The position numbers were made by a program, and so were the translations under genes. From NCBI RefSeq assembly GCF_001649575.2, contig NC_051431.1, positions 14,964,125-15,028,124 on the forward strand: 64,000 nucleotides of DNA. Reading direction: 5' to 3'. This document shows, piece by piece, positions 48,101-58,410 of the stretch. Under the pieces are notes generated by a model that saw only the letters and a program-made list of their open reading frames with translations, was not told the origin of the DNA and did no database searches. Each line of letters starts with the position of its first letter. The first letter of the stretch is position 1. This stretch comes from Kryptolebias marmoratus (taxonomy: Eukaryota > Chordata > Actinopteri > Cyprinodontiformes > Rivulidae).

Positions 48101-48799
48101 AAGTCTCTCCTGGATCTGTTCCCTGAACCTCTGCCTCAACTTTCTGCCCCGAGGCCGAGCTAAAACTACCTCTCCTGACCATCCTGCATACCCCCACTGT
48201 CCGACAGAGGCCAGGGAGCCATCTATCTGAACCTACCAGTTCAGATAAGCTGCACCTGCTCATATATCAAGTGGTAATCTAGTTGTCTTTCTACACTCTA
48301 TCCACCTGTGAGCTGGCAGGCAACATAAACATTATTAGGTCCTAATTTTAATTTTTTTTACATCAAAATAGAATACTATTAGTCAAAAAAAGCAATTAGG
48401 TCATGTTATGGTTTTTTCTGTTTTTCATATAAGCACAACTGGTTTCATCCAACCTGACACGATACAATGCCTATACCTGGCATGTTTGTGTTTTTCACAC
48501 CATGACAAAGAGTGAGAGAGAGGGAGGAATGTTCTAATGTGAAGCTATTTATAGTGCATAATTAAAAAAGAAGATTTTAAAAAAGTGCAATTAATTAAAA
48601 CCTGATCTGATATACACATTGTGTAAAGTTAAACAAACAGCAGTGTTTAAGCTATCAGAGTAGGATTTATCACAACTAAAACCTATTTTAAGACACACCT
48701 GTTGCTAGCTTCATTTATCTAAATAGGTTCTACATTTGCATATTTTGAGCATTCACTATAATTGTCAGACCATATATATAGTAATGTATATAGTAATGT
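45188..48799. other. Anonymous stretch
   Basis: No gene is supported. At about 47990-48270 there is a GC-richer block (with CTCTGCCTCAACTTTCTGCC) whose minus-strand frame 47850-48077 I do not recognise. It could be a fossil of an unknown element. The rest is AT-rich. Confidence 0.45.
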
Positions 48800-48905
48800 T
48801 TGTTACAATGGAAGAATCTGTCCTTGTGTGAAGCAGAATTTAAATTCAGAAGCCACCAAACAATCAAATCAATGCAATGACTTTGAATTTGTGCAACAGA
48901 AATAC
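48800..48905 (+). repeat. Direct repeat E, copy 1, left of a gypsy fragment
   Basis: AATCTGTCCTTGTGTGAAG, AGAAGCCACC and AATCAATGCAATGACTTTGA recur in the same order and orientation at 50018-50125. The two copies bracket the gypsy fragment at 49225-49790. They could be LTR remnants or an unrelated dispersed repeat. Confidence 0.55.
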
Positions 48906-49224
48906 TAGACACCAAAGGATCTGGACAGCCAGAAATGAGGATGTTTTCATAATTTAAAGTCAGCTTTTATCTACAAGGGATAAAAAGCTGAGACACAAGT
49001 TGATAAATTGAAAGAAAAAAAACAAAACATGCTTAGAATTGGACAACCAGCAGCATTAAAATTCTTCTAGTTGTTTATGCTGTTTACAATGATAACATTG
49101 AATAAAAAGTTTTATTAAATATATATTTTTTTTAATGTAAATGCCAATACATGCAAGTCACTCATATCACAATAACTTATGTTCATTACAGTTTATATAG
49201 CCTGAAATATGATGCAGCATTTAA
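48906..49224. other. Anonymous AT-rich stretch
   Basis: I see nothing I can assign. Confidence 0.5.
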
Positions 49225-49790
49225 GTGAGCATTCACATTTCTGGGCTGGGCCCCCAGTGGTTTAAAATCTTAACAATGCCCCTGGCAGTGAGCTTATTGT
49301 GCCTCTGAAACTCCAGCATAACAATTCCCTCTTTCACATGAGCTACCCAGATGTCACTTTGAATAATCATCTCATCCAGGTAGAGGATGACCAATGCAGC
49401 TTGTGGATGCAGATCCAGGCCCATGAGGCATTGGGAATTGGCTGGGTCACCAAACAAGCCAAAAAGAAGTGCTGCAAACTGATAAAATTTATATGGAGAA
49501 GACTATTTTATCCTTAAACTCTAGAAAGTCAGGGATCTACCAGTTGCCCTCAGTGAAATCCAGCAGTGTAAAATAAAAAAGGGACCATTGTCTAACAGAT
49601 TCAAGATCTTGTCAGCCTGAGGCCTAGGATAAGCTTTACACCATGACACAATATTCATTTCACTGTAGTCCACACAAAAAGAATATAGATCCATTTGTCT
49701 TAACCACAGGAAAGATGGGGCTGTCGGAGTCTTCTCTCATCCCTCCCCATTTCCTGCATATAGCTTTCATTTATTTCAAAACCACTTAGC
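49225..49790 (-). pseudogene. Second Ty3/gypsy reverse transcriptase fragment (decayed, minus)
   Basis: Minus-strand translation shows, from high to low coordinates, the order of a gypsy reverse transcriptase. It has DSDSPIFPVVKTNGS near 49700-49740, a decayed active-site block FLCGL where FCVDY is usual, then LLDFTEGNW near 49545-49575. After a frame change come GDPANSQCLMG and YLDEMII (within 49233-49457). The normal catalytic motif is YLDD, so the second acid is changed from Asp to Glu. Stops interrupt the upper half, and the homology stops at about 49230 near a WGPSPEM block. It is more decayed than the element at 1-2160 and has opposite orientation. It has no role other than as a fossil of an insertion. 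Confidence 0.8.
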
Positions 49791-50017
49791 TTTCGTGTTC
49801 GGGAAGTCTGTGGCATCAGTCAATGCATTGATGCAGAACATTCCATGACTGCAAAGTCATGCATTTTTGAGAAACGAGGAAACTTTCACATGTCTAAGAG
49901 CATGTAAAAACAATAGTCCTAAACTTTGCACGTGTGGCTATATGAAAAGTTAATTTAAAATGGAGTGTGTAATTCGTGCCATCTGTTTGGGCCAATGTGA
50001 TGGCTATTTGCATGGAA

Positions 50018-50125
50018 AAATCTGTTCTTGTGTGAAGTGAAACTAAAACCCAGTCAACTGCATTGTGAAGCCACCACAGAAAAAAAAATCAATGCAACAA
50101 TGCACTTTGATCTAAAATTGAGCAG
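50018..50125 (+). repeat. Direct repeat E, copy 2, right of a gypsy fragment
   Basis: It has AATCTGTTCTTGTGTGAAG, GAAGCCACCACAG and AATCAATGCAACAATGCACTT, matching copy 1 in order, with about 1.2 kb between the copies. Confidence 0.55.
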
Positions 50126-50864
50126 TCCTATGGCTTGCCATGGACACTGTTGCTATGCTACAGTACGCCCAGTTGTGTGTGTCCTTTTACAGCAGTCTTT
50201 GAAACATTTCTTGGCTTAAGCACCTTCATGCTAGATGATGACCCTGTTATAGCATAAAAAATAAAATAAAATAAAAATCAGCGAGAACGTGGATGGTCTT
50301 TGAAGGTTGTTGCGAGGTCCTCATGTGTGCATTAAGGCTGGTTTATACTCTATGAAAACTGCTGAAGTTGTCTTACTGACGTGGGTGCATGACGAAAATT
50401 GCATATTTTTCTACTCACACTCCTGCTGAGACCCAGTTTCGTGCTTTGCCCCTAGTCAGAAGTGGTTACTTACAAGGTGTACACCAAGCACTGCATGACT
50501 GGTGGGTGGGTTTGTTTATGTAGTACATCACATGCTATCATTTAGCTTCAACTGGTCCAACAGACTGAACTCACCCTGCTTAGGTCTGGTCCTATTGAGG
50601 GGGAGAACATGCCATCTATGTTCATGTCTTTTTTCCATTCACAAGGATAACAAGAGTAACAACAGATCTTCCTCCTCCTCATCTAACAACATGATCATCT
50701 TTTCCTTCATCTGATACATCATCGAGTGAAAGTAATAATGTGACGTGTGGGGCAGTGGGAGGGCTTACCAGGACTTCTCACCTCCAGTTTCTCTTTGAAT
50801 ATGACTTGTCCATGCAAAACAGTCTCAATATGTCTTGTGAAGTATAATTAGACCTTTAGGAATC
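50126..50864. other. Anonymous stretch
   Basis: No gene is supported. AATAAA-rich low complexity lies at about 50260-50278, and a TCC-rich patch at about 50668-50685. Confidence 0.45.
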
Positions 50865-51255
50865 CAGTGGAGACCATATCATGTGAGACAGGATGTGATT
50901 GGTCATGGTGGGCGTTGAGCATGCACAAAACGTCTGTAGCAAGGTTGGTGTGATTTATCATCATGATGGTAGCAAATTTGGGTCCTTGATCCTTGATGGT
51001 GGGGGAGCATGGTGGTAGACTATCCATGGCATGGAACCTGAACACGCTTGGTTGTTGAGAACTTTAGGTAGGACTTACCCCATTACTAGGCTACAATCAT
51101 AATTGTGACAAGGTCATAAAAACAGTCCATGAATGTCATGTCTGTATATGACACTCATGGTGGTGGTGTGCTAGCATTGTGTGATCATGTAGCTGCATTC
51201 TGTTGCAGTCTGAGAAAGTAATGCCAGGGCAGGGCACAGCCCCAAAACAAGTTCC
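50865..51255 (+). repeat. Dispersed repeat family B, copy 2
   Basis: It shares the ordered landmarks of copy 1 at 4312-4695 (GTCTGTAGCAAGG, TTTATCATCAT, TTGGTTGTTGAGAA, TGACAAGGTCAT, ATGTAGCTGCAT). It lies 1.1 kb right of the gypsy fragment, so it might belong to the same larger element, but this cannot be shown here. Confidence 0.6.
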
Positions 51256-51846
51256 AAAGTGAGAAAAGCTTGAATGCCACCCGTGTATTTTTTGAGTAGA
51301 CAGGCAAAATGCGTTACTTTAAAACCAATGATGTCCTAGCATCTGACCTATGACCTGAGGGTGCCCTCTTAGGTTTGTGTTTACATTTAGCACCAGCTTT
51401 ATGTGCACCCATATATGGATGTTTCATGCCTTGATTCCTGTTTTTGATGTATTTTTGTGGCAGCAATACAGTGCCACATACAGATCTGGCATAGCTCCTG
51501 AAGTGTTTTGGGTCATTTTTTGTTTTGTGTGGATCAAGACATTTTTAGAAATGGTGTCAAATTTTTAAAGTTTGTTTTGTTGTTTTAGAAATGGCGAAAC
51601 AACAACAATACAAAAACAACAAACAAAAAATGATTGAACAATGCATTTTCATGTGGACAAGGCCTAAGAGTACAGCAGTGTCACTGCCATCACTCTGAAG
51701 GAGCTTTTTCCAAAATGCCACATTCCTGACACATTTTAATTGGTTGTGGCAAGTGGTGGGGAGTTGTCATCTCATGTGAAATCAGTTGGTGCTTTTGATG
51801 ATCCAGTCAGTGTTAAAATAGTCTAAGAACAGTTGAGGTTCTGAAA

Positions 51847-51877
<31 letters not shown>

Positions 51878-53157
51878 ACTCATCAGGTTCTATCAGGTTC
51901 TTGACTTTTGAAGAATTTCTGTATGTCTGATCTGATCAGGCTACATGGTGCTTTGAAAAAAAAAAAGAAGAAACTGATGAAGTCTCTAGAGGTCCAGGAG
52001 TGAGAGCTGAAAAGCTCTCCTCTTAGAGATTCTGGAGAAAAAGAAGAGAAGAAATGGAGGAAGCTGGTTTTTTGTAACCGATTTTAGAGGCGGAACCCTG
52101 GTGATATCAGCTTTCTGCTAATAGAAAGTGAGCGGAGGAAGAAAAAGTCATAAAAAGGTAGCGATAAAAACACTGCAGTTAACCTTTCTCCAGATTTCTG
52201 TAAAAAAAAAAAAAACATCTTTCACATCTTGCTCTTTTTTTAAACATACATTCACTGACAGCCCAGTTAACAGCATTGCTCAGCCTCCAAAAATGTCTGT
52301 CACGTCTCTCACTCATGGTGCCTCCGCTGACCTTTCCTGTCCTCCTTATCTTCCTCCCATCGCTTTTTTCCACACCTAATCCCTGGGAGATAGGCGTACA
52401 CCAACTCTCTATCTTTTCTCCCCATCTTTCTTCTTCTCTGTTTACTGATCTCCTCCAGGTGCTCTCTTCAGCTTTTTGACTTACAGGCTGTGTGTTGCTC
52501 ATTTAATCTGGTCACTTTCATATTTCTCAGGTAGCTGCTGTCGCACCATTTTGCACTGTTTGTTTTTTTTTAAAAAGATGTCCAACAGACATCTGTTTCA
52601 CAAGTATTTATGTTTAGCTAAGACTGGAGCTATTTCTGGGTGAAAGGTGAAACCTAAATATTGATTTGGTGTCATTTCGAGCTCTATGTCTGAATGCAGA
52701 CAGCCATAAGACAAGTTTGGCCTTGTTCAGTGAACACTCGCAGCGTTTCTTATAAATTTCCTTGACTTCTTGTTTAAGATGGTCACTAATATACCCTCGT
52801 TGATAATATTTTCATTACATGCCCTTAATAAGGTATTAAAACATGGAAACAACATTATGATGCCATTTAGCTGTCACTACATCCCAAAATTTGATTCTTT
52901 CATAAATTGCTTCTTTTTCCAGAATGTAATCTTTTGTTTTTCTTTTTTTTTAAACTTGGAAATCAAATTTCTAAATTATCATAACTCTCTGTCAATACAT
53001 TTGATCTTTTAAAAAACTTGCAGTTTTATTATGTTATGTAATAATATTAGTTTTTGGTCTTGTTTGAAGAGTTAAACACCAAGACATGTTCTTTGTGTGG
53101 TTAGCTTTAAAACCGGATTCAAATTCTGAAAACATTTCTCAGTCTTTACTTTTTTAT
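51256..53157. other. Anonymous stretch with a long poly-A and a pyrimidine-rich block
   Basis: 27 consecutive A lie at 51844-51870, without a recognisable retroposon upstream. A pyrimidine-rich block runs at about 52270-52490. No gene is supported. Confidence 0.5.
51844..51870 (+). repeat. Poly-A tract of 27 bases
   Basis: Uninterrupted A run. It could be the tail of an old retrocopy, but no source sequence is recognisable upstream. Confidence 0.9.
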
Positions 53158-53590
53158 TATTGCCCGGTACCGAAAGGCAATAGTGGACAGTTATGGAATC
53201 AACTATGTCTGTAAATTAACAAAATATCAGATGAAACACTAAACGGATTATAATGAAACTTTTGGGAATTAGGCATTGGATACCTCTACAACTGATTACC
53301 TTTTGGAGCTGATCCTTTTCAAGACGGCTGCCACAGCTAATCGGCATTAGCCAACACATGAATAGCTACAACTCAGTCAGTTTTACAGACATTGAGCTAA
53401 CATTTGATGTGGTGGTAGCTGAAAGTCATTCATAACTCATCTCATAATAAAGCATGAGATGTTTTTTTCAAGGTTTATTCAAAACAGCTTCAACTTCATT
53501 TTTTCTCAACATAAACTGTCTAAAACTTGTGCATGAAAGGCGCTGGGCGATATGCATTACTTCAAGAAATGTTAGGCCTTTAATTTTGTT
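53158..53590 (+). repeat. Family A repeat, copy 10 (both ends, single unit)
   Basis: The 5' end TGCCCGGTACCGAAAGGCAA corresponds to that of copy 9. There is one internal unit (AACTCAGTCAGTTTTACAG, TGGTGGTAGCTGAAAGTC), then the 3' end (TTTTCTCAACATAAACTGTC, GGCGATATGCATTACTTC, GTTAGGCCTTTAATTTTG). At about 430 bp against 950 bp for copy 9, it shows that unit number varies between the same ends. Confidence 0.85.
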
Positions 53591-54185
53591 TTTTTAAGAG
53601 AATTTTCCACATCCTACACACACACACACACACATCACAGTGCTCTATAATGCTGTAAATGGCGCACATCCTCTGTTTCTGGCCTTTCTGTTGTAATGAG
53701 TGAGTATTTTGTGTTAATGTCAGGCTCTCTGTCTCCGTCTCTGTCTCTGCTCTCCTACCATTTTCATCTTTGCATCACTGTTGTGACAGAAGGCCCTGAA
53801 TGGGTGGTCTGCCCCTGTCCATCTTCCTCCCTGTCAGACTATGATGCCCTGCCTGGCTTCGTCCTTTCTCCCTCTCTCTCCTCTTCCTCCCACTAATAGA
53901 TGGACATGGTGAGGTGGACGTGTCAGGAGAGGAATTCATGTCAGCTCAATTAAACTGTAACCTTGCTACCCTGAAGGACAACACTGTAACATCTCTGTCT
54001 GTCGTTCCCAAAGTCAGATTTTTTCTCGTGGAAATAAATGGCTTCTTCTTCTATTATTTTTTTCAATACCTGCTGGGAAAATTGTACTTTTTAATCTGTC
54101 TGTTCTAATATTTTCAGTCCTAATAAACATACAGCATATTTAGTTTTTATTTGCAATTCAAAGCTGCTAAATTCCATTTAACAAC
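53591..54185. other. Anonymous stretch with pyrimidine-rich and exon-like signals
   Basis: A CA run lies at about 53617-53634 and a C/T-rich block at about 53720-53895, ending in a strong acceptor-like site (CTCCCACTAATAG, to 53899). What follows can be read as DGHGEVDVSGEEFM, faintly like an EF-hand loop, but no gene is supported. Confidence 0.4.
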
Positions 54186-54768
54186 CAGAAGCACTCAGAG
54201 TACAAACCTCCACCAAGGCCACAGCGTGACTGAAAAATAGTGCGATTCGGATCATAATCTGAAACGCCACCAAAATTGAATTCATTGTTTTTTTTTGTGA
54301 GAACTCCAACGTTTCCTGACTGTTTCATCCAAATCTATTCATTCGTTTTTACGTGATCTTTGCTAACAAATAGACAAATAAACCATCAGAAACAAAAACA
54401 CAACTTCCTTTGCGGATGTAACAAAAGGGTCACATGTAGGAGCGTAGCAAAGTTTTTAACAAAGGGGTTACCTGTGACCTTGACCTTTGACCCAGTCACC
54501 TTGAAATCAACAGTGATTACCCTTGACCCATGAGGTGTTCAGCTGTGGACTTTACCATTCCTGCTACGCAGAGTTCGAGCATGATCTGTGAACTTTGACC
54601 AGATTAACACCAATATTTAATCACTTGTTCCTTGTAGCATGTTTGAGGTTTCCTGAAAATTTCATGAAAACTTTTTGAACTTTTTGAGTAATCTTGTACA
54701 AGGACAGACAGACAGACACACAGAAACACAGAAACTACCAAAGATATAACCTCCTTGGCGGAGGTAAT
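54186..54768 (-). repeat. Family C repeat, copy 2
   Basis: Reverse-complement counterpart of 28415-29070. It runs from ACCTCCACCAAGGCCACAGC through TTTTTACGTGATCTTTGC and the TGACCT cluster to ACAGACAGACAGACACAC and CTCCTTGGCGGAGG. It is shorter than copy 1 because it has fewer internal AGGTCA segments. Confidence 0.8.
54475..54493 (-). promoter_or_regulatory. DR1-type half-site cluster in family C copy 2
   Basis: The + strand reads TGACCT, TGACCT, T, TGACCC at 54475-54493. On the minus strand this is GGGTCA, one base, AGGTCA, AGGTCA, identical in arrangement to 28805-28823. Confidence 0.48.
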
Positions 54769-55402
54769 CATCTCAAAGGATGAAGCAGCATTGTGTCAAC
54801 GACACAGACAACTCAGCAAAAAGCCGGTATGAACTGCAACTTTAGGTCCTGTCACAAAATAATAAAAATAAAGCTGCCTTTATGAAAAACAAACAAACAA
54901 AAACATAGAGTGGTTCAGTTTGACAAGTATTATTTAAATATTTTTGTCTGGAACAAGGTGAATTGCAAAGAGCTGTTTGTGGAAAAACTGCATACAACTA
55001 ATGATCAGTTGGAGGTTGATCAAGTTCTTGATCATGTGTCAGGTTTTGGCTGCTTTATTTCTTTGTTTATTTATTCAAACTGTTTTAAATCAGAGGCAGC
55101 ATGAAAAACACAATCACATGTCAAAACAGCCAAACATACATACATACATAGCCAAAGGCTGATTTGCAGACCTACAGTAGTCCTGGTTAGGCTTTTTTTT
55201 CAAACAAAGAAAACAAACAAACAATACAAATGAAAAAAATAACTAAACTACACACCTAAAAACAAACAAAAGTAGACATTTCACATTGCACAAAATAATA
55301 AGAGCAAAGAAAAATCTAAAATACACCAAAAAGAAAAAAATTATATATAGTTACAGCTCTAAAAGCTAAAATACGTCAGTGTTTACAGATTTGTTTTTTA
55401 TT
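54769..55402. other. Anonymous A-rich stretch
   Basis: AAAC and CATA simple repeats occur (about 54885-54905, 55135-55150, 55200-55290). No gene. Confidence 0.5.
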
Positions 55403-55640
55403 TCACCTGAGAGGTGAAACTCTAACATTTTTTGTTGCTGTTGGCAAACTATTCCAAATCTGAGGAGCTCTAAACAAAAAGGAAGATCGTCTAAATGATG
55501 CCTCGTGCCTCGCTAGTTTACAGTCTCTATTAACGTCTCTGATTGGTGGAACTCCTGTTTCTGCTGCAACAAGGCCACCGAGACATTTAAAAGTCCATTT
55601 TATAATTGAAGAATGTGTAAGAGCCCAAAAAGCTTAAACG
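55403..55640 (-). pseudogene. LINE ORF2 C-terminal fragment (minus)
   Basis: The minus strand stays open for about 78 codons without a start codon and ends at a TGA (complement of 55403-55405). The product contains RDCKLARHEASFRRSSF and FLFRAPQIWNSLP. The W-N-S-L-P signature followed by a short tail is typical of the very C-terminus of many non-LTR retrotransposon reverse transcriptases. The rest of the ORF is absent upstream, fitting the usual 5' truncation. The clade is not determinable from this piece. Chance preservation of such a motif over an open stretch this long is unlikely. Confidence 0.55.
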
Positions 55641-56913
55641 AATATCCCTTTCTTGTATTTTACGGTTTTGTCACCTTATTGGGTCTGGATTGAAAAATGC
55701 CAAATCATTTTTGTGCAACAACACCCCAGATTTTAAAGCACCAAACAGTCACACGTTAGGAAGGTGCAACAGAATCATAACGTGCAGAACTGGGGCAGCC
55801 TTTACATTTAAGCATGATCTTCTAAGAAAAAAGCAGTTTAAGATTTTGGGCCTCCCTGCTTCAGTTGTTTACTAGGCAACTCTTTATCATATGTAAATTA
55901 TTGTTATTTACTGAAAGTCTGTCATTTGTGTCCAGTGCAGAGACAGAGAATGCGCAGTCATCATAGTAAAGCAAACGTGTCCGAAAGCCACCAGCTCTGA
56001 ATAAAATCAATTTATCAGGTTCGTCAACCTCCCCTGGGTCACTGAGCAAACAAACATATCACTGCTCAGTTTATTAAGTGAAAACTTCATAATTCCAGCT
56101 ATGGCAGAAAAGCAAACACTCAAATATTTGCTGAACTTCACATTGCATGTGTGAACTATGAAAATCAGCAAATTCAAATGGATTTCTCTCCATGTTTTAT
56201 TCTACAATGGATCGGGTCAGCAGTAAACACAAACCTCCCACAAAGCACATTGTCTTGTTTTTTTGTTCCTCCTAATTTGCAGGTGTGTGATGCTGATTTC
56301 CTTTTTCCTTTTGTGTCCATTAAGAGGCTGGTTGTCTCTTTAGGCTGGAGCCTCTTTCTAAATTCCATCTTGTGTTAATTATGCAGTGTCGCTCTGATGG
56401 ATAGAGGGGTGGATTTGATAGTGGGTCAATCCAATACATCTTTATAAATCAGTTGAATGCTGTGATTAATCTGACTTTGTCCTTCGTTTCTCTGATAATT
56501 AAGATTGCTTGGGGATAGTTAGACCATCACCAAGTTTTGTGTTTTTATACAAATTCTTCTAATTGTTATTTTGTTTTTTGTCCTTTTAATAATTTTGACA
56601 ATCCATGTATCTAAAGCCAGTTTCTGATACCACGAGGTAGGGCACCAACAGGCTGTGCCGCTGCCTGCCACCTGGTTCTCACTGCACACAACCTTAATGT
56701 TTTGTCCCTGCAGTTATTGGTTCTCAGAACCCGAGCCTTGACAACTCTAAAGAGAGCTCCCTGATTTCCCTCTCTTAAGTGAGCTGACCTGTTTCTTTCT
56801 TTTTTTGGTAAATAATGGATCTGTAAAATATTATTTTGTTTTTGTTTTATGTGTGTAAAGTTGATAATTTACTAAAAAGGAATGTCATAAAACTCTTTGA
56901 AAACCAGAAAAAA
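55641..56913. other. Anonymous stretch with one terminal-exon-like signal
   Basis: No repeat is recognised. At 56715-56779 a splice-acceptor-like site is followed by a short open frame ending in TAA, described under findings. No gene is supported. Confidence 0.4.
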
Positions 56914-57212
56914 AAGGTGGGACACTTCTTCTGGGTCAGGGGTGAGACGTTGGATCAAGTGGGCAATTTCAAATATTTGAGAGTTTTGTCCCAAAAGTAG
57001 GAGACCCTAAAGTAGACCCAGAACTCAAAAGAGGGATATTTTTTTCTGAACCGAGAACACCTTGGGATCATCCCAGGAGAAGTTGGAGTGTGTCACTGGG
57101 GAGAAGGATGTCTGGGTTTCCCTTTTGGACCTCTTGCATCTGCAGCTTGACCATGAATAAACAGACGAAGAAGGATGGATGGATGGATGAATGGATGGAT
57201 GGATGGATGGAG
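56914..57212 (+). mobile_element. Truncated LINE 3' end with GGAT tail
   Basis: The sequence follows the 3' end of a common fish LINE. It has GTGGGACACTTCTTCTGG and CAATTTCAAATATTTGAGAG, corresponding to a '..FKYL..' stretch of ORF2. After an internal deletion come AACACCTTGGGATCATCCC, GGAGAAGTTGGAGTG, GGGGAGAAGGATGTCTGGG, and finally AAACAGACGAAGAA before a GGAT repeat. Frames are broken. LINEs are copied by target-primed reverse transcription and are usually 5'-truncated, as here. The clade (Rex/RTE/L2-like) is uncertain. Confidence 0.72.
57173..57212 (+). repeat. GGAT microsatellite tail
   Basis: About nine GGAT units with one GAAT interruption form the 3' tail of the LINE fragment. The GGAT-tail SINEs in this window end in the same unit. 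Confidence 0.9.
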
Positions 57213-57702
57213 TGTTTATATGTTGAAATATCTTCTAAAACACCGGCCCTTAAAAGAATTTATTCTTTTGTTCTGTCTAATTTGTCTTTTGTTACCTCAC
57301 CTTCAAACCATTCCCACAGTTATTACTGGAAGGCTTTTATTTTTAGTACACTTTATATATCCCCATATAAATCAATAAAGATAATGGATGACTTCTGCTG
57401 AAACAAAATAAGGAAAATATTTACTCTTAATCGGCATTTCTCACCTGAACATTCATCAATTTAACATCAACTAATTAACTCCAATCAAATATTTGAGTGT
57501 GGGATTGATCATCTGTCAGGTTGAAACACTGATATGATGATCAATTTATTGACTTTTACACTGTTTAAAGGTGAACTAACAACTGATGACTTATACACAC
57601 ACATGTACCATGCAGGTACTGGACTAAAATACTTTATTGTTTTTAACTTTTAGAACTGTTAAAGAGGGATATGCAAAGTTGGATGATATTTCACAAAAAA
57701 AC
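57213..57702. other. Anonymous AT-rich stretch
   Basis: I see nothing I can assign. Confidence 0.5.
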
Positions 57703-58410
57703 TTAAAGACCTTGAAGGAATGCATATCACCCACCACTTTCCATGTCATGTCAAGCCATCTTTTGTTGAGAAGTCTTAAAAAAGCATTAGCAGAAACTGA
57801 TAATGCAACATTGTGAAATCTCATACTCAGAGTATGTGTTGGGAATGACTAAGGTACTATTACATATAATTTAAACTCAATCTCGCTAAAGTTGTCTGAG
57901 TTATAGCCATTTTGTGTTGGCTAAGGTTGATTAGCTGTGAAAACAATCTTGAACTGGATTGATTTCAAAGTTTAATCAATTGCATTTTTATGGTTTGTAA
58001 GTGACAAACTTGAAGTGAGCAGGCTCTAAAAGTTAAATCAGTTCTAGATATATGTGTATTGATTGATTTTTGAATCCATTAGGTGGTTCATGAGATATTT
58101 TGTTAACAGACAGACAAAACTAACAGTAATCGGTAACGGCAAAGTTTAAAACAAAGATCTTGGACAAACTCATAATGCCTAAAGCAGGAGGTGGGGGTGA
58201 CTCTCAGCTACTACCACACAAGGTTTTAGCTAAATATCTGTGACATTGGCTGACTTATAACTATTTCATGTTTTTGTAAAACTAATTAACTATGGCAGCC
58301 ATGTTTAATTAACTGACTACAAGTTACAAGTCATTAAAAGCCGTCCAATAATTTGTGAGATGTTGAGCAGACAAACACAGAGGCAAAGGCAAAATCATGA
58401 TCGTTGGCCA
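57703..58410 (-). repeat. Family A repeat, copy 11 (3' end and two units)
   Basis: On the + strand it starts with the reversed 3' end (CCTTGAAGGAATGCATATCA). Unit 1 then shows GAGTATGTGTTGGGAATGAC and GAGTTATAGCCATTTTGTG, and unit 2 shows GACTCTCAGCTACTACCACA and GACTTATAACTATTTCATG. It ends in GGCAAAGGCAAAATCATG, the reversed 5' region. Confidence 0.8.

Noticed and set aside
47850..48270. GC-richer block with a minus-strand frame (LDSKTTARPAKGAYWHK)
   Set aside because: I could not match it to any family, and stops interrupt its extension upstream. It is left as unassigned sequence.
57173..57212. GGAT array as a coding DGWM repeat (frames 57090-57401 and 57175-57378)
   Set aside because: It is the microsatellite tail of a LINE fragment. 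The periodic peptide is a by-product.
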